DNA from: Alphaproteobacteria bacterium WMHbin7 | GTDB taxonomy: Bacteria > Pseudomonadota > Alphaproteobacteria > Rhodospirillales > WMHbin7 | DNA length: 62,062 nucleotides | Direction: 5' to 3' | Assembly: GCA_002753155.1 (NCBI GenBank) | Contig: PDZW01000018.1 | Span: 1-62,062, forward strand | Part shown: piece after piece, positions 46,728-55,214 of the stretch | Numbering within the stretch: position 1 is the stretch's first letter | Layout of the letters: each line of letters opens with the position of its first letter | Translations under genes and position numbers: made by a program | Notes under the pieces: generated by a model | What the model saw: only the letters and a program-made list of their open reading frames with translations | Databases searched by the model: none | Told to the model about the DNA's origin: nothing

Positions 46728-47174
46728 ATGTCGCCTGATGTCATAGCCCTTGCCTCGGATCACGGCGGCGTTGAATTGAAGGCGCTGCTGAAGGACGAGT
46801 TGCTGAAGGCGGGGCATGGGGTTCTCGATCTGGGAACCGAGGGCCCCCAGTCCGTCGATTATCCGGATTTTGCCGAAGCCATGGCCGAGGCCATCCGCTC
46901 GGGCAGTGCCGGGCGCGGCGTTCTGATCTGTGGAACCGGCATCGGCATTTCGATCGCCGCCAACCGCTATCCCTTCATCCGCGCCGCCCTGGTAAGCGAT
47001 GTCACCACGGCCCGCCTGGCCCGCAGCCATAACGATGCCAATGTGCTGGTGCTGGGGGGGCGGACCATGGGGGCGGAAGTCGCCAAGGACTGCCTGAAGA
47101 TCTTTCTTGAAACCCCTTTCGAAGGTGGGCGCCATGCCGGGCGCGTCCTGAAGATGGGCCAAGCCCGAACCTGA
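46728..47174 (+). CDS. rpiB: Ribose-5-phosphate isomerase B
   Basis: An isomerase interconverting ribose 5-phosphate and ribulose 5-phosphate in the pentose phosphate pathway. It is 148 aa with the RpiB/LacAB signature: [15 protein letters not shown] at the start and [17 protein letters not shown] with the catalytic Cys. The later helix [20 protein letters not shown] is also typical. The gene stands 31 bases before glyA, and the rpiB-glyA-nrdR order is common in alphaproteobacteria. Confidence 0.94.
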   Translation: MSPDVIALASDHGGVELKALLKDELLKAGHGVLDLGTEGPQSVDYPDFAEAMAEAIRSGSAGRGVLICGTGIGISIAANRYPFIRAALVSDVTTARLARSHNDANVLVLGGRTMGAEVAKDCLKIFLETPFEGGRHAGRVLKMGQART

Positions 47175-47205
47175 CTTAGCTTTTGACACCAAGGACAGTT
47201 ATCCG

Positions 47206-48480
47206 ATGACTCTCATGCATGGTTTCTTCACCAAGACACTTTCCGAGTCCGATCCCGAGATCGCCAAGTCGATCGCCGAGGAGCTTTCGCGCCAGCAAGA
47301 CCAGATCGAGTTGATCGCTTCCGAGAACATCGTCTCCAAGGCGGTGCTGGAAGCCCAGGGCTCGATCATGACCAACAAATATGCCGAGGGCTATCCGGCC
47401 AAGCGCTATTACGGCGGCTGCGAATTCGTCGATGTGGCCGAGGCCCTGGCCATCGAGCGGGCCAAAAAACTGTTCGACTGTCAGTATGCGAATGTTCAGC
47501 CGCATTCGGGATCGCAGGCCAATCAGGGCGTGTTCATGGCCCTGGCCCAGCCCGGCGACGTCATCATGGGCATGAGCCTGGCGGCGGGCGGTCATCTCAC
47601 GCATGGCGCTTCGGTCAATCAGTCGGGAAAATGGTTCAAGGCCGTCCAGTATGGTGTGCGCAGGCAGGATTGCCAGATCGATTTCGACGAGGTTGAAAAG
47701 CTGGTGCAAGAGCACAAGCCCAAGATTCTGATCGCGGGCGGTTCGGCCTATCCGCGCGTTATCGATTTCGCCCGCATGCGCGCCATCGCCGATTCCGTCG
47801 GGGCCTATCTGATGGTGGACATGGCCCATTTCGCTGGCCTGGTGGCGGGCGGCGTGCATCCCAGCCCGCTGCCCCACGCCCATATCGTCACCACCACCAC
47901 CCACAAGACGCTGCGCGGGCCCAGAGGCGGCATGATCCTTTCCAATGACGAAGAGATCGGCAAGAAGATCAATTCGGCCATTTTCCCAGGCATTCAGGGT
48001 GGCCCGCTGATGCATGTCATTGCCGCCAAGGCGGTGGCTTTCGGCGAAGCTCTGCGCCCCGAATTCAAGCTCTACGCCAAGCAGGTCAAGGAAAACGCCG
48101 CCGCTCTGGCCGACCGCCTGATGAAGCGCGGCCTCGATATCGTTTCGGGCGGCACGGATACGCATCTGATGCTGGTCGATCTTCGCCCGAAATCGCTGAC
48201 CGGCAAGGGGGCCGAGGCCAGCCTGGAGCGTGCCGGGCTTACCTGCAACAAGAACGGCATTCCCTTCGATCCCGAGAAGCCCACCATTACTTCGGGCATT
48301 CGTCTGGGCTCCCCCGCCGCCACCACGCGGGGCTTGGGCAAGGCCGAGTTCGAGCAGATCGGCGATCTGATCGGCGACGTGCTGGACGGCTTAAGTCGGC
48401 AGGGCGACGACAATTCGGCGGCAGAGAAGGCGGCGCGTTCGCGCGTGGCTGAACTGTGCCGCAAATATCCAATCTATTGA
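47206..48480 (+). CDS. glyA: Serine hydroxymethyltransferase
   Basis: A PLP enzyme converting serine and tetrahydrofolate to glycine and 5,10-methylene-tetrahydrofolate, the main source of one-carbon units. The 424-aa product has [19 protein letters not shown], the PLP-binding Lys in [20 protein letters not shown] and [20 protein letters not shown] near the end. ATG 47206 is used. nrdR starts 13 bases downstream. Confidence 0.97.
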   Translation: MTLMHGFFTKTLSESDPEIAKSIAEELSRQQDQIELIASENIVSKAVLEAQGSIMTNKYAEGYPAKRYYGGCEFVDVAEALAIERAKKLFDCQYANVQPHSGSQANQGVFMALAQPGDVIMGMSLAAGGHLTHGASVNQSGKWFKAVQYGVRRQDCQIDFDEVEKLVQEHKPKILIAGGSAYPRVIDFARMRAIADSVGAYLMVDMAHFAGLVAGGVHPSPLPHAHIVTTTTHKTLRGPRGGMILSNDEEIGKKINSAIFPGIQGGPLMHVIAAKAVAFGEALRPEFKLYAKQVKENAAALADRLMKRGLDIVSGGTDTHLMLVDLRPKSLTGKGAEASLERAGLTCNKNGIPFDPEKPTITSGIRLGSPAATTRGLGKAEFEQIGDLIGDVLDGLSRQGDDNSAAEKAARSRVAELCRKYPIY

Positions 48481-48493
48481 GGGGAGAGACGTC

Positions 48494-48979
48494 ATGCGTT
48501 GTCCGTTTTGCGGCTACGAGGATACACAAGTCAAGGACTCGCGCCCGACCGACGATAATTCGGCGATCAGGCGTCGGCGCTATTGCCCCTCTTGCGGGTC
48601 GCGCTTCACCACCTTTGAACGCGTTCAACTGCGCGAACTGACGGTGGTCAAGAAGAACGGCCAGAAGGTTTCCTTCGACCGCGACAAGCTGGCCCGGTCG
48701 ATCGATATCGCGGTCAGAAAGCGCCCGGTCGACCCTGAGCGCGTGGAGCGCGTGGTCAATTCCATTCAGCGCCGCCTGGAAAGCTCGGGCGAGAACGAGA
48801 TTCCTTCGTCGATGATCGGCGAGCTGGTGATGGAAGCCCTGGCCAGCCTCGATCCGGTGGCCTATGTCCGCTTCGCCTCGGTCTACAAGAACTTCCGCGA
48901 GGCCAAGGATTTCGAGGAATTCATCGGTTCGCTGGGCGGGCTTGGACATTTGGTGTCGGGTGACCGCCTCAAGGACTGA
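48494..48979 (+). CDS. nrdR: Transcriptional repressor NrdR
   Basis: A repressor of ribonucleotide reductase genes that senses ATP/dATP. The N-terminal zinc ribbon has both Cys pairs ([17 protein letters not shown] and [17 protein letters not shown]), followed by an ATP-cone domain ([20 protein letters not shown]). The 161-aa length fits, with a short C-terminal extension. GGGGAGAG precedes the ATG. The end overlaps the proposed ribD start by 20 bases. Confidence 0.97.
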   Translation: MRCPFCGYEDTQVKDSRPTDDNSAIRRRRYCPSCGSRFTTFERVQLRELTVVKKNGQKVSFDRDKLARSIDIAVRKRPVDPERVERVVNSIQRRLESSGENEIPSSMIGELVMEALASLDPVAYVRFASVYKNFREAKDFEEFIGSLGGLGHLVSGDRLKD

Positions 48980-50075
48980 CACCGCCCATATGCGGGCCGC
49001 GCTGGGCCTGGCCCGGCGCGCCCTTGGTCGCGTCTGGCCCAATCCGGCGGTGGGCTGCGTTCTGGTCAAGGACAAGCGCGTCGTCGGTCGGGGCTGGACC
49101 CAGCCCGGCGGCAGGCCCCATGCCGAAACCGAAGCCCTGGCCTTTGCCGGAGCGGAGGCAGAGGGGGCTACGGCCTATGTCACGCTGGAGCCTTGCTCGC
49201 ATCACGGCAAAACCCCCCCTTGCGCCTTGGCCTTGATCGAGGCGGGGATCAGGCGGGTCGTTGTGGCGCTAGAGGATCCCGATCCCCGCGTCTCTGGTCG
49301 TGGGCTGGATCTGCTGGAAAAGGCGGGCATCAAGGTCGATGTCGGCCTCTTGGAAGACGAGGCAGGAACCCTCAATGCCGGTTTCTTCAGCCGGGTGCAG
49401 AAGCACCGTCCCCTGGTGACGCTGAAGCTGGCCACCACGCTGGATGGACGCATCGCCACCCATGGCGGAGAAAGCCGCTGGATCACCGGCAGTCAGGCCC
49501 GTCAGGCGGCGCATCTGTTGCGGGCCAGTCACGATGCCGTGATGGTGGGGGCGGGGACGGCGCTGGCCGATGATCCCCTGCTGACCTGCCGCTTGCCGGG
49601 GTTGGAGCAGGCGAGCCCGGTGCGGATCGTGATGGATGGGCGCTTGCGCACGCCGCTGACTAGCGCCTTGGTGAAATCGGCCCGAAGCCATCCCTTTTGG
49701 CTGATCACGCTGGAGCAGGGGCCCAAACCCAGGCACAAAGTCTTCGAGGAGGCCGGGGTGCGCCTGATCGACGTGCCGCCCGATGAAGGCGGCTCACCCG
49801 ATCTTAAGGCTGCCTTCAGAAAACTGGGAGATGCGGGCCTGACCCGCGTGCTGGTCGAGGGGGGGGCGCATCTGGCGGCGGCCCTTTTGCGGACCGATCT
49901 GGTCGACCGGCTGGTCTGGTTCCATGCGCCAGGAATCATGGGTAGCGACGGCATTGCGGCCCTGGCCGCCTTCGGTGTTGACCGGCTGGACGCCATGCCC
50001 CGCTTCAAGCGGCTAGGTGTGCGCGCCCTGGGTGACGATATCGAGGAAGTTTACGAAAGAATCTTGGAGGATTGA
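48960..50075 (+). CDS. ribD: Bifunctional riboflavin biosynthesis deaminase/reductase
   Basis: Carries out the second and third steps of riboflavin synthesis: deamination of the pyrimidine and reduction of the ribosyl side chain. The deaminase half has the zinc site HAETEALAF and [11 protein letters not shown]; the reductase half follows ([35 protein letters not shown]). GTG 48960, overlapping nrdR, gives 371 aa and an N-terminus like other RibD proteins; ATG 48990 is the alternative. The frame is open to 48864, inside nrdR, but that part is out-of-frame nrdR sequence. ribE follows after five bases. Confidence 0.95.
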   Translation: MTASRTDTAHMRAALGLARRALGRVWPNPAVGCVLVKDKRVVGRGWTQPGGRPHAETEALAFAGAEAEGATAYVTLEPCSHHGKTPPCALALIEAGIRRVVVALEDPDPRVSGRGLDLLEKAGIKVDVGLLEDEAGTLNAGFFSRVQKHRPLVTLKLATTLDGRIATHGGESRWITGSQARQAAHLLRASHDAVMVGAGTALADDPLLTCRLPGLEQASPVRIVMDGRLRTPLTSALVKSARSHPFWLITLEQGPKPRHKVFEEAGVRLIDVPPDEGGSPDLKAAFRKLGDAGLTRVLVEGGAHLAAALLRTDLVDRLVWFHAPGIMGSDGIAALAAFGVDRLDAMPRFKRLGVRALGDDIEEVYERILED

Positions 50076-50080
50076 GACTT

Positions 50081-50674
50081 ATGTTTACCGGTATCATTAC
50101 CGATCTTGGCAGTGTGAAGGGCCTGGAAAAGCGTCCGGGCGGCGAAGTGCGTTTCGAGATTGCAACCACCTACAAGGCTGAGGCTATTCCCCTGGGCGCC
50201 TCGATCGCCCATAACGGCGTCTGCCTGACCCTGGTCGAGACCGGCCCCGGCTGGTTCGCCGTCTTCGCCTCGCTGGAGACGCTGGACAAGACCACCCTGG
50301 GCGGCTGGCAGGTGGGAAGTCCGGTCAATCTGGAACGCGCTTTGAAGGTCGGCGACGAGTTGGGCGGCCATATCGTCTCCGGCCATGTCGATGGGGTGGG
50401 GACCGTGGTCTCCATCGAGCCCGAGGGGGAATCACTGCGCTTTACCTTTGAAGTTCCTGAAAGCATTGAGAAATTCATCGCCCCCAAGGGATCGGTGGCC
50501 ATCGATGGGGTCTCGCTGACCGTCAACGAGGTCAATGGCCGCCTGTTCGGGGTCAATATCATTCCCCATACCTGCAAAGTCACCACTTTCGGCCAGTATA
50601 AGCCCGGTGATCGGGTAAACCTGGAAATCGACATGCTGGCGCGCTATGTTGCGCGCCTTCTGGACAAGGACTGA
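50081..50674 (+). CDS. ribE: Riboflavin synthase
   Basis: Dismutates two molecules of 6,7-dimethyl-8-ribityllumazine to riboflavin and the pyrimidine. It has 197 aa in two lumazine-binding repeats, starting MFTGIITDLGSV, with AHNGVCLTLVETG in the first and KGSVAIDGVSLTVNEVNGR in the second, and SGHVDGVGTV between them. ATG 50081 is the standard start, although the frame is open from 50072. It is part of the ribD-ribE-ribBA-ribH run. Confidence 0.96.
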   Translation: MFTGIITDLGSVKGLEKRPGGEVRFEIATTYKAEAIPLGASIAHNGVCLTLVETGPGWFAVFASLETLDKTTLGGWQVGSPVNLERALKVGDELGGHIVSGHVDGVGTVVSIEPEGESLRFTFEVPESIEKFIAPKGSVAIDGVSLTVNEVNGRLFGVNIIPHTCKVTTFGQYKPGDRVNLEIDMLARYVARLLDKD

Positions 50675-50685
50675 GGATTATTTAA

Positions 50686-51795
50686 GTGTCTCACGCCGAT
50701 TATCTGTCGCCCATCGAAGAGATCATCGAAGACGCCCGCCAGGGCCGCATGGTCGTGCTGGTCGATGACGAAGACCGCGAGAATGAGGGCGATCTGGTCA
50801 TTCCCGCCCAGCATGCCTCGGCCGAGAACGTCAATTTCATGGCCAAATACGGGCGCGGCCTGATCTGCCTGACCCTGCCGCGCGAGCGCATCGAGGCGCT
50901 TGAACTGCCGCTGATGAGCCGCGACAACGGCACACGCCACCAGACGGCCTTTACCGTCAGCATTGAGGCCCGCGAGGGGGTGACGACCGGCATTTCGGCG
51001 GCTGATCGGGCGCGCACCATCAGCGTTGCCATCGACCCCAAGGCCAGCAAATACGACATCGTAACGCCGGGCCATGTCTTTCCCCTGATGGCCAGGGACG
51101 GCGGCGTTCTGGTCAGGGCCGGGCACACCGAGGCGGCGGTCGATATCGCGCGTCTGGCCGGGCTCAATCCCTCGGGCGTGATCTGCGAGATCATGAACGA
51201 AGACGGCACCATGGCGCGTCTGCCCGATCTGGTGATCTTCGCGCAAAAGCACGGCCTCAAGATCGCCACCATCGCCGATCTGATCGCCTATCGCAGGCGC
51301 TATGACAAGATCGTCAAGCGCGAGATTACCTCGGCGCTGTCGTCCATCTATGGCGGCGACTGGATGATGCATCTCTATGTCAACACGGTGGCTTATGCCG
51401 AGCATATCGCTCTGGTCAAGGGCGACCTTAAGGCGTCGGGTCCGGTGATGGTGCGCGTCCATGCGCTTAAAGTGCTGGACGATGTGCTGGGCGACCAATC
51501 CGCTGGGCGCGGGGGCGAATTGCACAGCGCCATGAACATGATCGCAAGCGAAGGGCGCGGCGTGGTGATTCTCATCCGCGAGCCCATGCCGACCAGCCTG
51601 TCCGACCGTATCCGGGCCCGTGAAGGGGTGGCGCCGCCCGTCGAGTTGCGCGACTATGGCGTGGGGGCTCAGATTTTGCTCGATCTGGGAATCAAGGATA
51701 TGATCCTGCTGTCGAATACCAAGCGAACCATCGTGGGGCTGGCCGAAGGATACGGTCTCAATGTGGTCGAGCAACGTCCTATCACCATCGCATAG
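50686..51795 (+). CDS. ribBA: RibBA-type protein with degenerate GTP cyclohydrolase II domain
   Basis: The N-terminal half is a 3,4-dihydroxy-2-butanone 4-phosphate synthase with the acidic site VDDEDRENEGDLVIPAQHAS and the conserved HVFPLMARDGGVLVRAGHTE. The C-terminal half has the outline of GTP cyclohydrolase II but not the zinc site: where H-x-ECLTGDxFGSxRCDCG is expected it reads HALKVLDDVLGDQSAGRGGE, without a cysteine. It therefore probably makes only the four-carbon precursor, as in other alphaproteobacterial proteins of this kind, and a separate RibA is required. The start is GTG 50686 with GAGGA upstream. 369 aa. Confidence 0.93.
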   Translation: MSHADYLSPIEEIIEDARQGRMVVLVDDEDRENEGDLVIPAQHASAENVNFMAKYGRGLICLTLPRERIEALELPLMSRDNGTRHQTAFTVSIEAREGVTTGISAADRARTISVAIDPKASKYDIVTPGHVFPLMARDGGVLVRAGHTEAAVDIARLAGLNPSGVICEIMNEDGTMARLPDLVIFAQKHGLKIATIADLIAYRRRYDKIVKREITSALSSIYGGDWMMHLYVNTVAYAEHIALVKGDLKASGPVMVRVHALKVLDDVLGDQSAGRGGELHSAMNMIASEGRGVVILIREPMPTSLSDRIRAREGVAPPVELRDYGVGAQILLDLGIKDMILLSNTKRTIVGLAEGYGLNVVEQRPITIA

Positions 51796-51807
51796 GAGCA
51801 TGACGTC

Positions 51808-52269
51808 ATGGCTGGTTTAAGCATTCTGATCGTCGAGGCCCGCTTCTACGATGACATCAGCGACCATCTGGTTCATGGCGTCGTGCAGGAACTGGCCGCC
51901 GTGGGGGCTGGCTACAAGCGGGTCATCGTGCCCGGCATCTACGAGATTCCCGCCGCCATCCGCTATGCCGTGCGGGCGATGGAGCTGCGCGCCACCGACG
52001 AGCGCTATTCCGGCTATATCGCGCTGGGCTGCGCCATCAAGGGCGAGACGGATCATTACGAACATATCAGCAGTTCGACCATCCGTACCCTGCACGATCT
52101 GTCCATCCAGTACACGCTGGCGCTTGGCAACGGCATTCTGACCTGTCAGACCGAGGATCAGGCCTGGGAGCGCGCCCGCGTCGATGGGCGCAATTTCGGC
52201 GGTCAGGCGGCCCGGGCCTGCCTGCGCATGATCGAGATCAAGCGTGACCTGCGCCTGATTCCGAAATGA
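51808..52269 (+). CDS. ribH: 6,7-dimethyl-8-ribityllumazine synthase
   Basis: Condenses the pyrimidine and butanone phosphate precursors to lumazine, usually in large icosahedral or decameric assemblies. The 153-aa protein has IVEARFYDDISDHLVHGVV, VPGIYEIPAAIRYA and the catalytic His in GCAIKGETDHYEHISSS. The C-terminus IEIKRDLRLIPK is typical of the small alphaproteobacterial form. The stop overlaps the nusB start (ATGA), so synthesis is coupled. Confidence 0.96.
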   Translation: MAGLSILIVEARFYDDISDHLVHGVVQELAAVGAGYKRVIVPGIYEIPAAIRYAVRAMELRATDERYSGYIALGCAIKGETDHYEHISSSTIRTLHDLSIQYTLALGNGILTCQTEDQAWERARVDGRNFGGQAARACLRMIEIKRDLRLIPK

Positions 52270-52748
52270 CCGATTCCAAACCCAGAACGCCATTGCCCCG
52301 CAGGCGGGCGGTGGCGCGCCTGATGGCCGTGCAAGCACTTTACCAGATGATGCTGTCGGGCCAGAGCGACGACGAGGTGCTGGCCCAGCATCTGGCTCAG
52401 CCGGTCCGGCTTGAGACGGAGGATGTGGATTCCGGCATGGAAATCGCCGAGCCGGATGCGCCCCATTTCGTGGCCGTCGTGCGCGACGTCACCCAAAAAG
52501 CCGCCGATCTTGATCAGATGATCGCAGGCAGCCTGTCGGCGGGCTGGGATCTTCCCCGCGTCGAGCCTTTGCTGCATGCCATCTTGCGCGCCGGAGCGGC
52601 GGAACTGTGGATGGGCAAGGCCGATCTGCCCCCCAAGGCGGTGATCAGCGAATATACCGATCTGGCGCGTAGCTTTTACGAAGGCCCCGAGGTGGGACTG
52701 GTCAACGCCGTCCTTGATCGCCTGGCCAAGACCCTGCACGAGGGCTAG
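52266..52748 (+). CDS. nusB: Transcription antitermination protein NusB
   Basis: An all-helical RNA-binding protein that with NusE binds boxA of rRNA operons to prevent early termination. Signs are ARLMAVQALYQMMLSGQSDD at the start and NAVLDRLAKTLHE at the end; ILRAGAAELWMGKADLPPKA lies between. It is 160 aa. The TAG stop (52746-52748) is formed by the CTAG at the left end of element copy C; since CTAG is also what would remain after excision, the protein is unaffected. Confidence 0.95.
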   Translation: MTDSKPRTPLPRRRAVARLMAVQALYQMMLSGQSDDEVLAQHLAQPVRLETEDVDSGMEIAEPDAPHFVAVVRDVTQKAADLDQMIAGSLSAGWDLPRVEPLLHAILRAGAAELWMGKADLPPKAVISEYTDLARSFYEGPEVGLVNAVLDRLAKTLHEG

Positions 52749-52886
52749 CGCAGGATCGTTTAACTCCGAGTCACCCCGGAGACACGGAGTTAAACGTGAA
52801 TCCTTCGCTAAAACAAATTAGTAGAGCGGATTCACGCCTTAAATCAGAGCCGCTTACCGGCTCAGATTTAAGACGACCCGCTCTAG
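52745..52886. mobile_element. Three-hairpin palindromic element, copy C
   Basis: A 142-bp sequence between two CTAG sites, the same length and orientation as copy A. It begins CTAGCGCAGGATCG and ends CGACCCGCTCTAG. Hairpins: TTTAACTCCG with CGGAGTTAAA, GTGAATC with GATTCAC, and CTTAAATCAGAGCCG with CGGCTCAGATTTAAG (one mismatch). It separates nusB from the ParDE genes and could end transcription of the rib-nusB operon. Confidence 0.85.
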
Positions 52887-52947
52887 CCCTCTCTTTTCGA
52901 GAGCCCTTCGTCTTGCCATTTTTTGCCAAGACGGCTAGGCTCTGATC

Positions 52948-53187
52948 ATGAGTACGATGAACATTTCCCTTCCTGAGACGCTCAAGGACTTCGTTGACGA
53001 TCAGGTTAGAAAGCGCGGCTTTGGGACGAGCAGCGAATATGTGCGCGACCTTATCCGCAAGGATGCGGATCGCTTGTGTCTTAGAGGCCTGCTCCTGGAG
53101 GGGGCGGAGTCCGAATCCTCGTCACCTGCTGACGAAAGCTACTTTGATGGTCTGCGCAAGCGCGTCCGGCAGGGCAGGACAGGGTGA
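52948..53187 (+). CDS. parD: ParD-like antitoxin
   Basis: A 79-aa ribbon-helix-helix protein: MNISLPETLKDFVDDQVRKR forms the DNA-binding strand and first helix, and FGTSSEYVRDLIRKDADRL the second. The acidic C-terminal tail (ESESSSPADESYFDGLRKRV) is the toxin-binding part of this family. It overlaps the toxin gene by four bases in an antitoxin-first operon. The pair lies between nusB and thiL, genes often adjacent or nearly so in relatives, beside palindromic element copy C, which suggests an inserted module. Confidence 0.9.
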   Translation: MSTMNISLPETLKDFVDDQVRKRGFGTSSEYVRDLIRKDADRLCLRGLLLEGAESESSSPADESYFDGLRKRVRQGRTG

Positions 53188-53513
53188 CGGTGAAAACCGT
53201 CGTTCCGCGCCTACTTGCAAAGCGGGATATCGACGAAGCAATTGAGCATTATCTGAGCGAAGGGGCCGAGCGGGCCGCACTCGGTTTTATTGATGCGCTT
53301 GAAAGTGCCTTCGCCCACATCGCCCTTCATCCTGCGACTGGCTCTTCCTTTTACGCCCACGAACTCAATCTGCCGGGCTTAAGATTCTGGCCACTGTCCC
53401 GTTACCCGCATCTTGTCTTCTATGTAGAGTGCCTGGATCATATCGATGTCTGGCGTGTGCTGCACGGGAGCCGCGACATTCCGGCTTGGATGCGCAAAAA
53501 CGATCCGCAGTGA
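53184..53513 (+). CDS. parE: ParE/RelE-fold toxin
   Basis: A 109-aa toxin of the ParE/RelE superfamily: AKRDIDEAIEHYLSEGAERA begins the helical hairpin, and LRFWPLSRYPHLVFYVECLD and IDVWRVLHGSRDIPAW form the sheet. ParE proteins poison DNA gyrase; RelE-type relatives cut mRNA, and the fold alone does not decide. The start GTG at 53184 overlaps the antitoxin gene. It ends 13 bases before the thiL start, so read-through to thiL is likely. Confidence 0.9.
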   Translation: MTVKTVVPRLLAKRDIDEAIEHYLSEGAERAALGFIDALESAFAHIALHPATGSSFYAHELNLPGLRFWPLSRYPHLVFYVECLDHIDVWRVLHGSRDIPAWMRKNDPQ

Positions 53514-53526
53514 GGGAGAGAACTGC

Positions 53527-54519
53527 TTGACCGAAAAGACCCTGGGCGAGTTCGAGTTGATCGAGAAACTGTTCGCGCCCTTGGCCGATGGTTTTCCCGG
53601 TGCTTTGAATCTTAAGGACGATGCGGCGCTGGTGCCGGTCTCGCCGGGCTGTCGTCTGGTCGTCACCACCGATGCCCTGGTGGCGGGCGTGCATTTTCGC
53701 CCAGATGATCCGCCCGATCTGGTGGCCAGGAAGGCGCTACGGGTCAATCTGTCCGATCTTGCCGCCATGGGGGCGAAGCCCCTGGGGCTGCTGGTGGCCG
53801 CCTGCTTTCCCAAAGACGCCAGCGAGTCTTGGCTGACCGCCTTCGCCAAGGGCCTGGCCCAGGACAAGGCCGAATTCAATGTGCCCATCATCGGCGGCGA
53901 CACCGTCTCTACCCCTGGGCCTTTCACCCTGGCGGTGACGGCCTTGGGCGAGGTGGAGGAGGGACGCGCCTTCAAACGCTCGGGTGCCAGGGCCGGTGAC
54001 GCGATTCTGGTTTCCGGCACCATCGGCGACGGAGCCTTGGGGCTCGATGCGCTGGAGGGGAAGCTCGACTTTCTGTTCGAGGACGAGCGCAAATGGCTGG
54101 CCGAGCGGTATCTGCTGCCCAGGCCGCGCCTTGATCTGGGCCAAGCCCTGGCGGCCAAGCGCCTGGTGCATGCCGGAATGGATATTTCAGACGGGCTGTT
54201 GGCCGACCTTGGTCATATTGCCAGGGCTTCTGGCCTTGCGGCCATCGTTGAAACGGTGAAAATCCCGCTATCCTCTCCGACCAGAGCCGCCCTCAAGGCC
54301 GATTCGAACCGCATGGCGCAGATTCTGGGCGGCGGCGATGATTACGAACTTCTGCTGACGGCTGAGCCCCGGGATGTTCCTGCTCTGCAAGAGATTGCCC
54401 AGTCCTGCCGGTTAAGCTTGACCGTGATCGGGCGCATGGAGGAAGGTGAGGGGGTTCGGGCCGTCGATGCCGCAGGGGTTTCGCTTGCGGCGGGTCCTTC
54501 GGGGTGGCGGCATTTCTAG
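53527..54519 (+). CDS. thiL: Thiamine-monophosphate kinase
   Basis: Phosphorylates thiamine monophosphate to the cofactor thiamine diphosphate. The 330-aa protein starts TEKTLGEFELIEKLFAPLA and has the family motifs LKDDAALVPV, TTDALVAGVHFRPDDPPDLV, RVNLSDLAAMGAKPLG and GGDDYELLLTAEP. The TTG at 53527 is preferred: GAGGGAGAG precedes it and the product starts like other ThiL proteins. The frame is open to 53446, inside the toxin gene. Confidence 0.94.
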   Translation: MTEKTLGEFELIEKLFAPLADGFPGALNLKDDAALVPVSPGCRLVVTTDALVAGVHFRPDDPPDLVARKALRVNLSDLAAMGAKPLGLLVAACFPKDASESWLTAFAKGLAQDKAEFNVPIIGGDTVSTPGPFTLAVTALGEVEEGRAFKRSGARAGDAILVSGTIGDGALGLDALEGKLDFLFEDERKWLAERYLLPRPRLDLGQALAAKRLVHAGMDISDGLLADLGHIARASGLAAIVETVKIPLSSPTRAALKADSNRMAQILGGGDDYELLLTAEPRDVPALQEIAQSCRLSLTVIGRMEEGEGVRAVDAAGVSLAAGPSGWRHF

Positions 54520-54543
54520 CGTTGTTATCGGGGTTGGGAAAAA

Positions 54544-54987
54544 ATGAAGAAGCTTGTCATTCTGATCGTCGCCCTGGTTCTTCTGGGCGGCGGTGCGGTC
54601 GGCGCCATGGCTGTGTTCGGCATCGGACCCTTCGCCAAGCCTGAAACCAAGGCGGCCCCGCCGCCGCCGCCGGTGGCCAAGACCAGTTTTTTGGACATGG
54701 AATCGCTTTCCATTCCCGTCTTCATCATCGATCAGAAGCCCCGCCAGGTGTTCATGACCTTGCGACTCGAAATTCAAGACGGCGAGCGCAGGAAGGTCGA
54801 GGCCATGATGCCCAGAATCCGCGACAATATTCTGACCGATTTGCATAAAGTGCTGCCGGATCATCTGAAGAACCGCAAATCGACCGATCTGACCTTGATC
54901 AAACCCCGCATGGTGGCCGCTGCGGCGAAGGCCATTGGACCGGGAATCGTCCATGATGTTCTGGTGGTCGAGATATTTGAACGCTGA
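54544..54987 (+). CDS. FliL-like membrane protein
   Basis: A 147-aa protein with one N-terminal membrane segment (VILIVALVLLGGGAVGAMAV), a Pro-rich linker (APPPPPVAK) and a periplasmic domain whose pattern FMTLRLEIQDGERRKVEAMM, PRIRDNILTDLHKVLP recalls FliL, which acts with the flagellar stator. It is not inside a flagellar operon here, so the role is inferred from sequence pattern only. It follows thiL after 24 bases. Confidence 0.65.
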   Translation: MKKLVILIVALVLLGGGAVGAMAVFGIGPFAKPETKAAPPPPPVAKTSFLDMESLSIPVFIIDQKPRQVFMTLRLEIQDGERRKVEAMMPRIRDNILTDLHKVLPDHLKNRKSTDLTLIKPRMVAAAAKAIGPGIVHDVLVVEIFER

Positions 54988-55035
54988 TTTGTGTATTAGC
55001 GATATTTTATATGCGTTGATTTCCTGTGCATTTCA

Positions 55036-55136
55036 GCAACCCCCACCCGCCGGGGTGGGGTCGAGCCACCTAAAAACGTAAGTGTTGGGTTGCTAAAGCC
55101 CCGGCAATCTGGCAATTTCCCCACCATTCCGGGGCC
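55036..55136 (+). other. Possible structured RNA leader before hppA
   Basis: The 227 bases before hppA contain nested pairings: CAGCAACCC with GGGTTGCT (an outer stem of about 55 bases), inside it a CCCACCC/GGGGTGGG hairpin, and then GCCCCGG with CCGGGGC around a 26-base loop. I could not match it to a known riboswitch class. It may be a cis-regulatory leader or small RNA. Confidence 0.35.
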
Positions 55137-55214
55137 GGGCGATTCTTGATCTTTCCGGTTTCGGGCAGAGGCATTTTTTCTTCCGACTTCAACTCGCTCT
55201 GGGAATCAACAACC

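Noticed and set aside
55036..55136. The hppA leader as a SAM-II, fluoride or cyclic di-GMP riboswitch
   Set aside because: None of the conserved core sequences I know for these classes could be aligned; it is left as an unassigned structure.
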